Shown: positions 1-8,696 of the stretch, piece by piece | Position numbering within the stretch: position 1 is the first letter of the stretch | How the letters are laid out: each line of letters begins with the position of its first letter | From: Bacteroidales bacterium | Lineage (GTDB): Bacteria; Bacteroidota; Bacteroidia; Bacteroidales; Tenuifilaceae | Direction of reading: 5' to 3' | Assembly: GCA_003818205.1 (NCBI GenBank) | Contig: RPRQ01000054.1 | Coordinates: 1-33,133, forward strand | DNA: 33,133 nucleotides | Position numbers and translations under genes: made by a program | The notes under the pieces: model-generated | The model's input: only the letters and a program-made list of their open reading frames with translations | The model's database searches: none | What the model was told of the DNA's origin: nothing

Positions 1-297
1 AAAATTACAACAAAGAACCCTGTTCTCCAAAGGAATGGGGTGAAAAATAGTTGTATGAACTCATTATCAGGTACATGCAATTATTAGGTTGACGGCTATG
101 CCTTAAAAGGCGGAGTTATTAGATCAATCCCCTTTCCGAGGGCCATAACGCTTTGGGTAAGCAGTATAGATACAACAGCTGATGCTTAATCTGTATAATG
201 TCTATTAAATAAATTCATTATTCAGGTTGATTAAGGTTAAACTTTGCCATATATTTATATGCAGCATAATTTACACTTATGATTAAAATAGAATAAC
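1..297. other. Upstream region of ald without a recognised gene
   Basis: The first 87 bases are open in frame 1 and end at a TAG at 85-87. This could be the 3' end of a truncated gene, but 28 codons are too few to identify. A small hairpin (GCCTT, 2-nt loop, AAGGC) lies at 100-111. The 13-mer ACATGCAATTATT at 73-85 recurs at 17328-17340, at the left edge of the MITE-like element. I recognise no riboswitch or RNA gene here. Confidence 0.4.
227..257 (+). promoter_or_regulatory. Bacteroidota-type promoter for ald
   Basis: TTG at 227-229 is followed 20 nt later by TATATTTA at 250-257, one base off the Bacteroidota -7 consensus TAnnTTTG. Transcription would start about 30-40 nt before the ATG at 298. 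Confidence 0.45.
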
Positions 298-1518
298 ATG
301 GGAAGAGTATCCAAACCCACGCCTCAGTTCCCCTTCTCTAAAGGCCTAATGCCACAAGAGGAGATGTTGGAAATGGGTAAAAAGAACAAGCGTATTACCA
401 TTGGAATACCCAAGGAGGCTGATACTTCAGAGTGTAGAATTCCGCTTACCCCTGAAGCTGTTGAAATGCTTGTTGAGGAAGGGCACGAAATTATCATTGA
501 AAAGGGTGCAGGGAATCTTGCCAACTACTCCGACAGCAACTACAGCGAACGTGGAGGACAGATAGTTGAAACACCTCAAGAAGTTTTTAAAAGCGAAATC
601 ATACTAAAGGTTGCTCCGCTACAGCTGAACGAAACGGAATACCTAAAAGAAAGTCAGGTCATCATCACCTCATTACACCTCAACAGCTCAGCAGGTCAAT
701 ATCTACGAAACCTAATGCAGAAACGGATTACGGCCATAGCATTCGAGAGCATACTCGATCAGGATGGGGCTTACCCATTAGTACGTGCCATGAGCTCGAT
801 TGCCGGTAACACGTCAATACTAGTTGCTGCGGAATACCTCAGCAATGTCAATAAGGGAAAGGGAGTAATGCTAGGCGGAGTAACCGGCATCACCCCAACC
901 GAAGTAGTCATTCTCGGAGCAGGAACTGCTGCCGAATTTGCGGCAAGAGCCGCATTAGGGCTAGGCGCAACCGTAAAAGTATTCGACGACTCCATTAAGC
1001 GATTAACTGACCTACAAAACATTCTCGGGCAAAGGCTCTACACCTCAATATTCCATTCTAAGGTATTGGAGAAAGTTCTTAAAACTGCGGATGTTGTAAT
1101 CGGCACCCTTACACCCGAAGAGATTAAGGGTGGGTTTATTGTTTCGGAGGAATTGGTGAAGCTGATGAAAAAGGGCTCGGTAATCATCGATTTGAGCATC
1201 GATAAAGGTGGATGCTTCGAAACATCGGAGATGCGCGACAACAGCAACCCTGCATTCATTAAGCATGATGTAATACATTTCTGCATACCCAACATAACAT
1301 CGAGGGTTGCAAGAACAGCTTCCATTGCCATGAGCAATGTTTTCTCGCCGATAATCACCGAAATCGGGGAGGCAGGGGGAATGAAATCGCTTCTGAAAGA
1401 CGATCCCGGAATACGGCATGGGGTTTATATCTTTAATGGAATCCTCACCAACGACTACCTTGGAAGGCTTTACAATATCCCATCGAGAGACATCAATCTG
1501 CTAATGGCCGCATTTTAA
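298..1518 (+). CDS. ald: Alanine dehydrogenase (NAD-dependent)
   Basis: The 406-residue protein belongs to the alanine dehydrogenase / PntA N-terminal family, which interconverts L-alanine and pyruvate plus ammonium with NAD in the cytosol. The N-terminal catalytic domain has the family block around IPKEADTSECRIPLTP (R47), a substrate-site Lys in IILKVAP (K104) and the His in SLHLNSS (H127). The Rossmann domain carries GAGTAAEFAARAALGLGA, and the later blocks IDLSIDKGGCFETSE and PNITSRVARTAS match the family. Compared with typical enzymes of about 370 residues, there is an N-terminal extension of roughly 28-30 residues. An internal ATG at 376 (MGKKNKRITIGIPKE) could be an alternative start. 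The gene stands alone, in front of the toxin-antitoxin cassette. Confidence 0.9.
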   Translation: MGRVSKPTPQFPFSKGLMPQEEMLEMGKKNKRITIGIPKEADTSECRIPLTPEAVEMLVEEGHEIIIEKGAGNLANYSDSNYSERGGQIVETPQEVFKSEIILKVAPLQLNETEYLKESQVIITSLHLNSSAGQYLRNLMQKRITAIAFESILDQDGAYPLVRAMSSIAGNTSILVAAEYLSNVNKGKGVMLGGVTGITPTEVVILGAGTAAEFAARAALGLGATVKVFDDSIKRLTDLQNILGQRLYTSIFHSKVLEKVLKTADVVIGTLTPEEIKGGFIVSEELVKLMKKGSVIIDLSIDKGGCFETSEMRDNSNPAFIKHDVIHFCIPNITSRVARTASIAMSNVFSPIITEIGEAGGMKSLLKDDPGIRHGVYIFNGILTNDYLGRLYNIPSRDINLLMAAF

Positions 1519-1637
1519 ATAATGTATGAACATACTGTTAAACCTTTCATCTGGAATATTTACTATTTCCTGTTAGCATTTACACGTTAGTTGCCAGTAA
1601 TGTTGAAAACGACTTCTAGCATTAAATTAAAGATTCG

Positions 1638-1645
1638 TATATTTG
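1638..1645 (+). promoter_or_regulatory. -7 promoter box of the MNT/HepT operon
   Basis: TATATTTG is a perfect match to TAnnTTTG, 16 nt upstream of the chosen ATG at 1662. No convincing -33 TTG was found at the ideal distance. Confidence 0.45.
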
Positions 1646-1661
1646 TAGTAAAGTTTTGATT

Positions 1662-1958
1662 ATGACAACAAAAGATTATATACTTTCTACAATTCAGACT
1701 CATAAACCAGAGTTCTATAAACTTGGCATTCGGGGTATTGGTCTATTTGGCTCTTATGCTAGAGGCGATCAATCAGATAAAAGTGATATAGATATTTTAA
1801 TTGATTTCGAACCTGATAAAGAGAATTATGACAATTATATGGCTGTTTATGATATAATTGAACAACTATTTAAGAATGAACGAATTGAGATAGTAACAAA
1901 GAACGGATTAAGCCCATATATTGGACCAAATATTTTAAACGAGGTTGTGTATGTCTAA
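1662..1958 (+). CDS. MNT-type nucleotidyltransferase, antitoxin of a HepT/MNT module
   Basis: This small (98 aa) minimal nucleotidyltransferase shows the core motif GLFGSYARGDQSDKSDIDILIDF, that is GSxARG followed by SDxD, with the two metal-binding aspartates, and a later strand (RIEIVTK) of the fold. In characterised HepT/MNT systems the MNT protein neutralises the HEPN toxin by transferring AMP to its active-site tyrosine. I chose the ATG at 1662; the frame extends to a TTG at 1656, but ATG gives the usual MTTKDYILST-like start. The stop overlaps the hepT start by 8 nt, indicating translational coupling. The cassette flanks carry a 10-bp inverted repeat. Confidence 0.85.
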   Translation: MTTKDYILSTIQTHKPEFYKLGIRGIGLFGSYARGDQSDKSDIDILIDFEPDKENYDNYMAVYDIIEQLFKNERIEIVTKNGLSPYIGPNILNEVVYV

Positions 1959-2292
1959 GGAGCCTATTGAATATTTGAAACATATTCGTGATGAGAGTTT
2001 GTATATCATCTCTGTTATCAATAGCGATTTAAAAAAAGATGATTTCTTACGTGATGAGACTTTAAAAAGAGCAGTCGTAAGAAGTTTAGAAATAATTGGC
2101 GAAGCGACTAAGAAGATTCCTGCTGATTTCAAAATAAAATGGGATTCGATTAAATGGAGAAACATGGCTGGAATGCGTGACAGATTGATTCATGATTATA
2201 TTGGCGTTAATTATTCCATTGTATGGGATGTAATTAAAAATAAAATTCCTGAATTATACGACCAGATTAAAGAAGTTATCGAAAAAGAATAA
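1951..2292 (+). CDS. HepT-like HEPN-domain toxin (predicted ribonuclease)
   Basis: This 113-residue all-helical HEPN protein (DUF86/HepT family) has the diagnostic RX4HXY motif in MAGMRDRLIHDYIGV near the C-terminal third, with Arg, His and Tyr all present, so the predicted RNase site is intact. The block AVVRSLEIIGEATKKIP is also typical. The ATG at 1951 overlaps the end of the MNT gene, matching toxin-antitoxin operon organisation. Both genes look intact, so the module is probably functional. Confidence 0.87.
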   Translation: MSKEPIEYLKHIRDESLYIISVINSDLKKDDFLRDETLKRAVVRSLEIIGEATKKIPADFKIKWDSIKWRNMAGMRDRLIHDYIGVNYSIVWDVIKNKIPELYDQIKEVIEKE

Positions 2293-2699
2293 AAAACTAC
2301 TGGCAACACGCAATCATAAAACATTGGGATTTAAGAGGTATGCTAAGCACATCACAGTTGGCAAAGTTCTTATCGGTTGATAGGTTCGTAGCTCCGAAAT
2401 CCCCACGCTTAATACCGCCAAACGTACTAAAACATGTTACGTTGATAACAATAATTGACTTTAATCGAATACCTCCTAAAAGAAAGACTATAAAATATTC
2501 AAGCAGAAAAATTGGAACTCGTTAGAATGATACGAGTTACTAACAATCCTAGCATCCGTTTCTCCATTAAGCGAATATTCACAAGTTCCAAGAAAGTTGA
2601 CCTTTGGGATAGTTTACCTCAATCCCCAAAAAGAAGAAATCTTAAATGTAACGCTAAACCCAAGTAGAGAGAAGTGTACACCACGAATAAAAGCACCAG
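2293..2699. other. Intergenic stretch with no convincing gene
   Basis: Beyond the right inverted repeat of the TA cassette, I see no conserved gene, strong hairpin or promoter. An open frame of 61 codons at 2340-2525 has no recognisable domain and a composition unlike a real protein. The region may be decayed remnant sequence left after the cassette arrived. Confidence 0.4.
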
Positions 2700-3509
2700 T
2701 TATTGTGGAACAAATAGATAGGTAATACTCCCCTTCTGTTTACTGGGTGAGTTTGGCGATTCAGTAAAAAGGCTATTAAAAGCAGCAGCAATTGCGGCCT
2801 CATCGATACATTCATCGTTAAACGAGTTCTTCGAATCGATTTTTGCGCTTAGCACCTTGCCATCGGGTGAGACCTCAATATCGACAACAACCTGACCCCC
2901 ATATTGGCATTTATACGATGGTACAGGAAGCGCCATGGCCTTTCGCCCCTCTAAAAAGTATGATATAACTGCAGGCCCTTTAAACTTACCCTCCTCCTTG
3001 GGAGCAGTGTTTTTTATGGGAGTGTTAGGAACCTCCTCTAGCCCAGCCAACTGCGATTTTTCGTATAAATCTTTGTTCTCGCTTAATCGCTGCTTAACCA
3101 TTCCCGCCTCACGGTACAAGTCCGAGGCGTTAATCCCTTTATCATCCTGTAGCGTAGGGTTCAACTCATTTGATTCAACCGCTGCATCAACAGCCACATT
3201 TTTTATAGCATCAGCCTCAAGACCCTGATGGAGAAGTTTCTCCAAAGCGTATGCCTCTTTATCCAGCTGCTCCTTCTGCTCCTCGGTAATTGGTAAAAGT
3301 TCGTTATTAAAATTTATATCAATCTCTTCAACTCTTGGCGTTGGATTAAAGTTCATTTTAACAATGAGCAGTACAATGGCCAACAAAAGGTGTATAGATA
3401 CCGTGCCCAGGATCCCAACTTTATGGATATCAAAATAGTTGAATATCCCATCGGAAAGATTCTCAATCCAAAGATAAAAACTTTGCCCTATGCCATTAAC
3501 CTTAGCCAT
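2700..3509 (-). CDS. TonB-like energy transducer protein
   Basis: With the ATG at 3509, the protein has about 269 residues. It has a short cytoplasmic N-terminus, one membrane span near residues 31-51 (VGILGTVSIHLLLAIVLLIV), a long acidic and charged periplasmic spacer, and a C-terminal TonB-like domain (GGQVVVDIEVSPDGKVLSAK ... CIDEAAIAAAFNSLF). This is the usual layout of TonB-family proteins that link the proton motive force to outer-membrane transporters. The frame extends to a TTG at 3530, but that codon lies inside the promoter -7 box, so the ATG is preferred. The linker lacks a proline-rich stretch and no exbB/exbD or receptor is adjacent, so its specific partner is unknown. Confidence 0.65.
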   Translation of the reverse strand: MAKVNGIGQSFYLWIENLSDGIFNYFDIHKVGILGTVSIHLLLAIVLLIVKMNFNPTPRVEEIDINFNNELLPITEEQKEQLDKEAYALEKLLHQGLEADAIKNVAVDAAVESNELNPTLQDDKGINASDLYREAGMVKQRLSENKDLYEKSQLAGLEEVPNTPIKNTAPKEEGKFKGPAVISYFLEGRKAMALPVPSYKCQYGGQVVVDIEVSPDGKVLSAKIDSKNSFNDECIDEAAIAAAFNSLFTESPNSPSKQKGSITYLFVPQ

Positions 3510-3527
3510 ACTTTTTTGAATAGTGAA

Positions 3528-3535
3528 CAAATATA
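3528..3535 (-). promoter_or_regulatory. -7 promoter box of the TonB-like gene
   Basis: On the minus strand TATATTTG is an exact TAnnTTTG match, with a TTG 17 nt further upstream. It lies about 18 nt before the ATG at 3509, giving a very short leader and ruling out the TTG start at 3530. Confidence 0.5.
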
Positions 3536-3780
3536 GTAAATATACACAAACTCAACGAGGCGTACTCTATGCCTCTATATAAGCGGTATATCACTATGAT
3601 GTAACACATTATGTTTTATCGCCCCATACTGTTGATTTACATACACAACAATAAGAATAAAAAAATCGTTCATATCAAATAATTCTCCTATAATCCTATT
3701 ATTCTGATACATACAAATTATACAGAGAAAAATCATTTCTTGGATCGATTTTGGCATCTACTCTAAAAAACTAAACAACT

Positions 3781-4656
3781 ATGAACAGAATACTTTTTAT
3801 CGTATCGATGGCCCTATTAATGGTTGCCACCAGCTGTAAAGAAAAAGAGAAGAAGCAGATTGAACTTCTCACAAAAGAAAATCAGGCTTTACGCAATGAA
3901 TCTCAGGCAAAGGATTCCACCATCAACGGATTCTTCGAAATGCTAAACGAGATTGAATCGAACCTTGCCGAGATAAAGGTGAAAGAAAACCTTATCTCGA
4001 AAAACACCACCAACGGCACGGAGCTCAAAAAGGATGTCCGCGAACAGATTAACGAGGACATCAAGACCATCAATGAGCTGATGACCAAGAATAAGCGTAC
4101 TATCCAATACCTAAATAGCAAGCTAAAAGAATCGAATTTGAAGGTTGCAGAGTTTGAGAAGATGATTGCACAAACCACACAAACCATCGAGGAACGGGAT
4201 GCGGAGATATCGGTTCTTAAAGACAAACTCAGCCAAATGGATTTTTCAGTTACAATCCTCAACGCTCAGGTTGATACGCTGAACATTGAAAAGGCACAGC
4301 TAACCGAAACCGTAAATAAGCAGGTTGAAACAATCAACACCGCCTACTACGCCTTTGGCACAAAAAAGGAACTTGAACTGAATAAAATTATCGATAAAAC
4401 AGGCGGATTTCTTGGTTTAGGAAAAACAAGTAAGCTAAAGAACGATTTTAATATCAGCTACTTCACAAAGGTTGATATTTCGAAACTATCCTCCATCCCA
4501 CTATCTGGCAAGAAGGTTAAGGTTATAACCGTTCATCCAACGGATTCATACAAACTTGTAACTAATCAGGAAGGTATTACTGAAAGAATAGAAATTATTG
4601 ATGCCGATAAGTTCTGGAGCGCATCGAAATACCTCGTACTAATTGTTGAACAATAA
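3781..4656 (+). CDS. Coiled-coil lipoprotein of unknown function
   Basis: The 291-residue protein starts with a lipoprotein signal (MNRILFIVSMALLMVATSC, lipidated Cys19). A Lys/Glu-rich segment from about 20 to 190 has heptad-like spacing and should form a long coiled coil. It is followed by a small globular C-terminal domain with KKELELNKIIDKTGGFLGLGK and a final beta-rich part. Similar Bacteroidota proteins are sometimes named Cbp1-family collagen-binding adhesins. That link is from memory and uncertain, and a structural cell-envelope role is equally possible. A strong terminator follows at 4681, so this is probably a single-gene unit. Confidence 0.6.
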   Translation: MNRILFIVSMALLMVATSCKEKEKKQIELLTKENQALRNESQAKDSTINGFFEMLNEIESNLAEIKVKENLISKNTTNGTELKKDVREQINEDIKTINELMTKNKRTIQYLNSKLKESNLKVAEFEKMIAQTTQTIEERDAEISVLKDKLSQMDFSVTILNAQVDTLNIEKAQLTETVNKQVETINTAYYAFGTKKELELNKIIDKTGGFLGLGKTSKLKNDFNISYFTKVDISKLSSIPLSGKKVKVITVHPTDSYKLVTNQEGITERIEIIDADKFWSASKYLVLIVEQ

Positions 4657-4680
4657 GCAAATATTTGAAATTAATTATTA

Positions 4681-4709
4681 GGGAGAGCGCCATCGCTCTC
4701 CCTTTTTTT
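4681..4709 (+). terminator. Rho-independent terminator after the coiled-coil lipoprotein gene
   Basis: A perfect 9-bp stem (GGGAGAGCG / CGCTCTCCC) with a 4-nt loop is followed directly by seven T residues, 24 nt after the stop codon at 4656. Confidence 0.93.
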
Positions 4710-4780
4710 ACACCTAAATTTGTGCATATGAATATTTGAATAGAAAATGGTATAAATTAGCTCCACTCATTTCACCCTAA

Positions 4781-7333
4781 ATGTCAAAACCCGAAGGACC
4801 CGTTCGAATTTGGATTAAGCCAAAGATTTTGGCCGGGTTTACCATTATCATCGCATTTGCGATAATTTCAATATCAATAACATACAACGGGTTTATTGAG
4901 CTTTCAAGAACCAAGCAATCGCTATCGCACCCCAATAAAAAGCTGATACTACTTAACTCAGCCCTAGCCGACATATACGAGGCTGAGAGTAATATCCGAG
5001 CCTATAACCTCACCCATAAAGAGGATTATCTCAAAACCTATTTTACTTTTCTGGTAAAAATAAGCGATAAGGTTGATACGCTGCTCAACCTCACAAAGGA
5101 TAGCCATAGCCAAAAGCTAAAAATTAAAACTATAAAGCAACTTCTTGAACAGAAAGAGAATGTGCTCGAGGAGTTTATTGAACTTAAAAGGGCTGACCGC
5201 TCCTCCGTTTTCTATGAACGAGCGTTAGAGGAGATTGCCAAGGTACAAACCATAACAAATCTGAATAAACCCATAGTATCACGCTCCATTACAACTACTA
5301 CCTCCAAACGCGACACTGTTGTTGAACGATCTCCGTCAACAAATTCGGGCTTCTTTGGAAAAATAAAGAATTGGATTTCGAGGAAAGAGAAGGTTGACAC
5401 CACGTTCACCCAGGTTAGAGTAGAAACCCATATAGATACCATCGCTAGAGCTGGCTATTTACCTGACAGTTTGGTAGGAAACGTTGTCGAAATACTCAAT
5501 CAAATCCGCAGCGAACAGGAGAGTGCATGGGATTTAGCAAGCATCAAAGAATTGGAACTGCTAAAAAGCGACAAGGAGCTGATGGACCAAATTCGAGTTA
5601 TCGTCTCAATGCTTGAACGCGAAGAACTATCGCAATCCTACAAGCGATCGAATAATGCCGAAGAGGTTGTACATAAATCAACCATTATCGTGCTCGCCTT
5701 GGGTAGCGCTGCGTTAATTATGCTACTACTTTTTCTAGCTGTCATTTTCAGAGATATAACCAAAAGCAACTACTATCGGAACGAGCTGTACGAGGCAAAA
5801 AAATACGCAGAAAAACTGCTTAAAGTGAAAGAGCAATTCCTGGCCAACATGAGCCATGAGATAAGAACTCCGCTCAGCTCAATTATCGGGTTAACCCGAC
5901 AGATTAGAAAATCAGAGCTAAACCCCTCGCAGGAGGATTATATAAAGTTACTCTCATCATCATCGGATTATCTTCTGAGCGTTATCAATGACATCCTTGA
6001 TTTCTCAAAGATTGAAGCTGGTCAGCTGAGAATCGAAAATTTGCCTTTTAATCTTTTAGAGGTTATTCAGGAGTCAGTCAATACGCTTCGCCAAAAAGCA
6101 GAGGAAAAAGGATTAATCATTGAAGTGATAGAAGAGAATCCTTCAAATATGACCATATGGGGCGATCCCTTTAGGCTAAAACAGATTATTCTTAACCTAC
6201 TTAGCAATGCCATTAAATTTACGGATAAGGGCTCAGTATCGGTTATTAGTGGATATGCGAATGCTACAAATGATTTTATTAGAGTTCAGATTACAGTAAA
6301 TGATACAGGAATAGGAATCACGCCCGAACAGCAGGCACTTATCTTTGATGAATTTACTCAAGCCGATCCCAGTACAACTCGACGTTATGGTGGAACCGGA
6401 CTTGGTCTTACTATTGTAAAACGGCTAACTGAGCTTCAAGGTGGCGAAGTAAGCATTGAGAGTCAACCCAATAATGGCACCTCAATAACAATCACAATAC
6501 CATACCGCATCAAGGGTGAACAGGCTGAAAAAAAATCGGATTCAATGGGATCTCTTAACTTTAAACGTAATGTTCATGTTTTAGTGATAGACGATGATGA
6601 GGTTAACCGTGTAATCACCGAAGAATTATTTAAAAGTTTAGGAATTTCAGCCTATTCAACGGGCAACCCTAGTGAAGTTTCTGAACTGTTATCAAAAAAT
6701 GAATACGATATTATCCTTACCGATATCCATATGCCGGGTATTAGCGGTTACGATATTGTTGATCTTATAAACGAATATGGCTACTCAATCCCTGCTATCG
6801 CGATTACAGCCAATAGCATGATTGATGACCCCAATCATTTTACTGATAGAGGGTTTGCAGGTCATCTGATAAAACCGTTCAGCGAAAATGAATTGATAAA
6901 AGCCATTGAACCATTCGTTGAAATCCAAAATATTGAGGAGCAAGAAAATGAGGAAAAAAGAGACTCCGATTTAGGTTACGACCTTTCCGATATATTTCGT
7001 TTTTCGGGTGGGGATATAGAGTCGGCTAAACTGATACTATCAACCTTTTTGGATAGTACAAACAAAAACCTTGTTGACCTCAACAACCAAATTCATTCAA
7101 AAAACCTTAAAGCAGCATCGGCAACCGCTCATAAAATGAAACCTGCGTTTAAGCAATTCAAAATTTACAACATTGCTGGATTACTATTAAAGATTGAAAC
7201 CATTGAAGATAAGAAGGAGAATCTTCGCGAAGTAAAAGTGCTCGCCGAGGAGTTGAATATCCAAATTAAGCCGATTTTAAAATCGTTAAGGAAGGAATTG
7301 GTTCGATTTGGTGCAGGTTCGAGGAGCAGGTAA
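4781..7333 (+). CDS. Hybrid sensor histidine kinase with receiver and HPt domains
   Basis: The 850-residue membrane protein has two membrane spans (about 15-35 and 300-323) around a helical CHASE3-like periplasmic sensor. A short coiled coil leads to HisKA (ANMSHEIRTPLSS, phospho-acceptor His359) and the HATPase domain (N box NLLSNAIKFT, G1 DTGIGIT, G2 GGTGLGL). Then come a receiver with the acidic cluster DDDEVNRV and phospho-acceptor Asp648 in LTDIHMPG, and a C-terminal HPt with ATAHKMKP (His784). A complete His-Asp-His relay is thus present in one chain. No response regulator with an output domain is adjacent, so the final target must lie elsewhere. The periplasmic part contains a low-complexity segment near residues 163-205 (TTTTSKRDTVVERSPST). 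Confidence 0.92.
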   Translation: MSKPEGPVRIWIKPKILAGFTIIIAFAIISISITYNGFIELSRTKQSLSHPNKKLILLNSALADIYEAESNIRAYNLTHKEDYLKTYFTFLVKISDKVDTLLNLTKDSHSQKLKIKTIKQLLEQKENVLEEFIELKRADRSSVFYERALEEIAKVQTITNLNKPIVSRSITTTTSKRDTVVERSPSTNSGFFGKIKNWISRKEKVDTTFTQVRVETHIDTIARAGYLPDSLVGNVVEILNQIRSEQESAWDLASIKELELLKSDKELMDQIRVIVSMLEREELSQSYKRSNNAEEVVHKSTIIVLALGSAALIMLLLFLAVIFRDITKSNYYRNELYEAKKYAEKLLKVKEQFLANMSHEIRTPLSSIIGLTRQIRKSELNPSQEDYIKLLSSSSDYLLSVINDILDFSKIEAGQLRIENLPFNLLEVIQESVNTLRQKAEEKGLIIEVIEENPSNMTIWGDPFRLKQIILNLLSNAIKFTDKGSVSVISGYANATNDFIRVQITVNDTGIGITPEQQALIFDEFTQADPSTTRRYGGTGLGLTIVKRLTELQGGEVSIESQPNNGTSITITIPYRIKGEQAEKKSDSMGSLNFKRNVHVLVIDDDEVNRVITEELFKSLGISAYSTGNPSEVSELLSKNEYDIILTDIHMPGISGYDIVDLINEYGYSIPAIAITANSMIDDPNHFTDRGFAGHLIKPFSENELIKAIEPFVEIQNIEEQENEEKRDSDLGYDLSDIFRFSGGDIESAKLILSTFLDSTNKNLVDLNNQIHSKNLKAASATAHKMKPAFKQFKIYNIAGLLLKIETIEDKKENLREVKVLAEELNIQIKPILKSLRKELVRFGAGSRSR

Positions 7334-7441
7334 ATTTCCCTATAAATATGGAGAATCAGAAGCAGATTGAAGAGAAATAATACTTGTTAGAAACTAATTT
7401 AACATCTCAAATCAGGCCTCTTAATCCCCCAATGCACACGA

Positions 7442-7843
7442 CTAATTATGCTTTAACTTTTTCAACTTGATTATGTAACTCAAGTTAAAGTATATTGATA
7501 TTAAGTAAAGAATAACTCTAACCACATGTATCCATTCACCTATAATATTTATTTGTTGAATAATAAAGGCTAGCACCAAGCTCATCATCCCAATTGTTAG
7601 GTATATTCTATTTATCGCTAAATTCTTGGATTCAGCATCTTTATTCTTTTCCTTTCTTATTAATGCAATAACCCAAATTACTATAAAAACTAGGCATATT
7701 CCTACTACAAATCCTTCGATGAAATCTCTTATGTCAATGTCTAAACTTTTAAACTCGAAAAGATTAATCGCTGCTACAAGAATTACAAGCGAGGCTAGTA
7801 TAGCAACTATAATTGTATTTCTTTTTGTTGCTTGAATTATCAT
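7442..7843 (-). CDS. Small four-helix membrane protein of unknown function
   Basis: The 133-residue protein has about four hydrophobic helices: IIVAILASLVILVAAINLF, GFVVGICLVFIVIWVIAL, IYLTIGMMSLVLAFIIQQI and VVRVILYLISIYFNLSYII. Lysine-rich loops and a basic C-terminus (KLKKLKHN) separate and end them. I recognise no family. The start ATG lies at 7841-7843. It is convergent with the hybrid kinase and separated from the next minus-strand gene by 235 nt containing a long inverted repeat, so it is probably transcribed alone. Confidence 0.6.
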   Translation of the reverse strand: MIIQATKRNTIIVAILASLVILVAAINLFEFKSLDIDIRDFIEGFVVGICLVFIVIWVIALIRKEKNKDAESKNLAINRIYLTIGMMSLVLAFIIQQINIIGEWIHVVRVILYLISIYFNLSYIIKLKKLKHN

Positions 7844-7917
7844 GATATTTGTGATTTAAAGATTATTATTAAACTTGATTAATTACATGTTTGCTGAAAT
7901 TTTTATTTTATTGATGT

Positions 7918-8010
7918 GGAATACTCGAATGATGAAACCGAGTTTACGAGTTCGGCGAAGCCAATATTGGAAGAAGAATGCTTGAAGTACTCCCATCATT
8001 CCAGTATTCC
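7918..8010. repeat. Intergenic long inverted repeat (hairpin element)
   Basis: The arms GGAATACTCGAATGATG (7918-7934) and CATCATTCCAGTATTCC (7994-8010) pair at 16 of 17 positions around a 59-nt interior. The element lies in the gap between two minus-strand membrane-protein genes and resembles dispersed intergenic palindromes of Bacteroidota. Confidence 0.6.
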
Positions 8011-8078
8011 ATTATTCCACTGCCCTATACATATTTGTATTTCATTGCTATACTATATAATACAGAACTCAAATAAAC

Positions 8079-8696
8079 TCAATTCTCTGATTTCAGATCT
8101 TCCTTAATCTGTTCCAACTCCTTGATTAAAGGTAGCACCTCTTTTTTTATCCTCCTCATGCGTATAAAGTAACCTACATATGCCCCTAACCCAATAATGA
8201 TGGTTGAGGAGAAATGGATTAACAATCTTTCCTCAAAACTTGAGCCTTCCAGCAAACTGAAATTGAAAAGGTTATATCCGATTATAAGTGAAAGGAAGAA
8301 AAAGAACAAAGGTCTCTTGAAGATATCATTCTGCCTATGCAGCATATTCAGAGCATTATCTAAGAAATCGCTACCAATTGAGCTAAAATCCAATTTAGAA
8401 ATTTTGAATTGATTTTTTAGATAATATACTAGAAATAGTAAGGTGCTTAAGATTATTTGAGCAATCCCTAAATAGGACAACAATGACATACCCTTGATAT
8501 CTCTCGTGCTAAAAACTAATAGTATTATTCCTATAGAAGCCCCAACAAGTTTAAATCGATTCAATTTGATTTGATACGAATTAAAAGAATTGATTCTACC
8601 ATGCAACGATTCAGCAAGCGTTTTCCCCGTTTCGAGGCGAGTATCATCCACCCCTTTGGTCATCCATAATTTTTGATATTCGGCGAAATCATTCAT
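8079..8696 (-). CDS. Membrane protein coupled to the ECF sigma factor (possible anti-sigma or effector)
   Basis: About 205 residues, with a hydrophilic N-terminal part (MNDFAEYQKLWMTKGVDDTR) followed by four membrane helices: two around residues 50-90 and two around 125-180. The C-terminus is charged and helical. The gene overlaps the end of the sigma factor gene. ATGs at 8705 and 8696 are both possible; I use 8696, which precedes the sigma stop codon by 5 nt. Tight coupling with an ECF sigma gene suggests a regulator that holds the sigma factor at the membrane, but it lacks a recognisable zinc anti-sigma motif, so this is inference. Confidence 0.7.
   Translation of the reverse strand: MNDFAEYQKLWMTKGVDDTRLETGKTLAESLHGRINSFNSYQIKLNRFKLVGASIGIILLVFSTRDIKGMSLLSYLGIAQIILSTLLFLVYYLKNQFKISKLDFSSIGSDFLDNALNMLHRQNDIFKRPLFFFFLSLIIGYNLFNFSLLEGSSFEERLLIHFSSTIIIGLGAYVGYFIRMRRIKKEVLPLIKELEQIKEDLKSEN

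Larger units (their letters stand above)
1590..2307. repeat. 10-bp inverted repeat bracketing the MNT/HepT cassette
   Basis: GTTGCCAGTA at 1590-1599 is the exact reverse complement of TACTGGCAAC at 2298-2307. The two copies tightly bracket the MNT/HepT pair, with one copy before the promoter and the other six bases after the hepT stop codon. This looks like the boundaries of a mobile gene cassette, but no integrase or attC consensus is evident. Only the inverted repeat itself is directly seen. Confidence 0.45.

Noticed and set aside
2340-2525. 61-codon open frame after the toxin-antitoxin pair
   Set aside because: No domain, promoter or protein-like composition; likely chance in a decayed intergenic stretch.
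3575-3757. 60-codon minus-strand frame upstream of the coiled-coil lipoprotein
   Set aside because: Located in the AT-rich divergent promoter region, with no recognisable motif.
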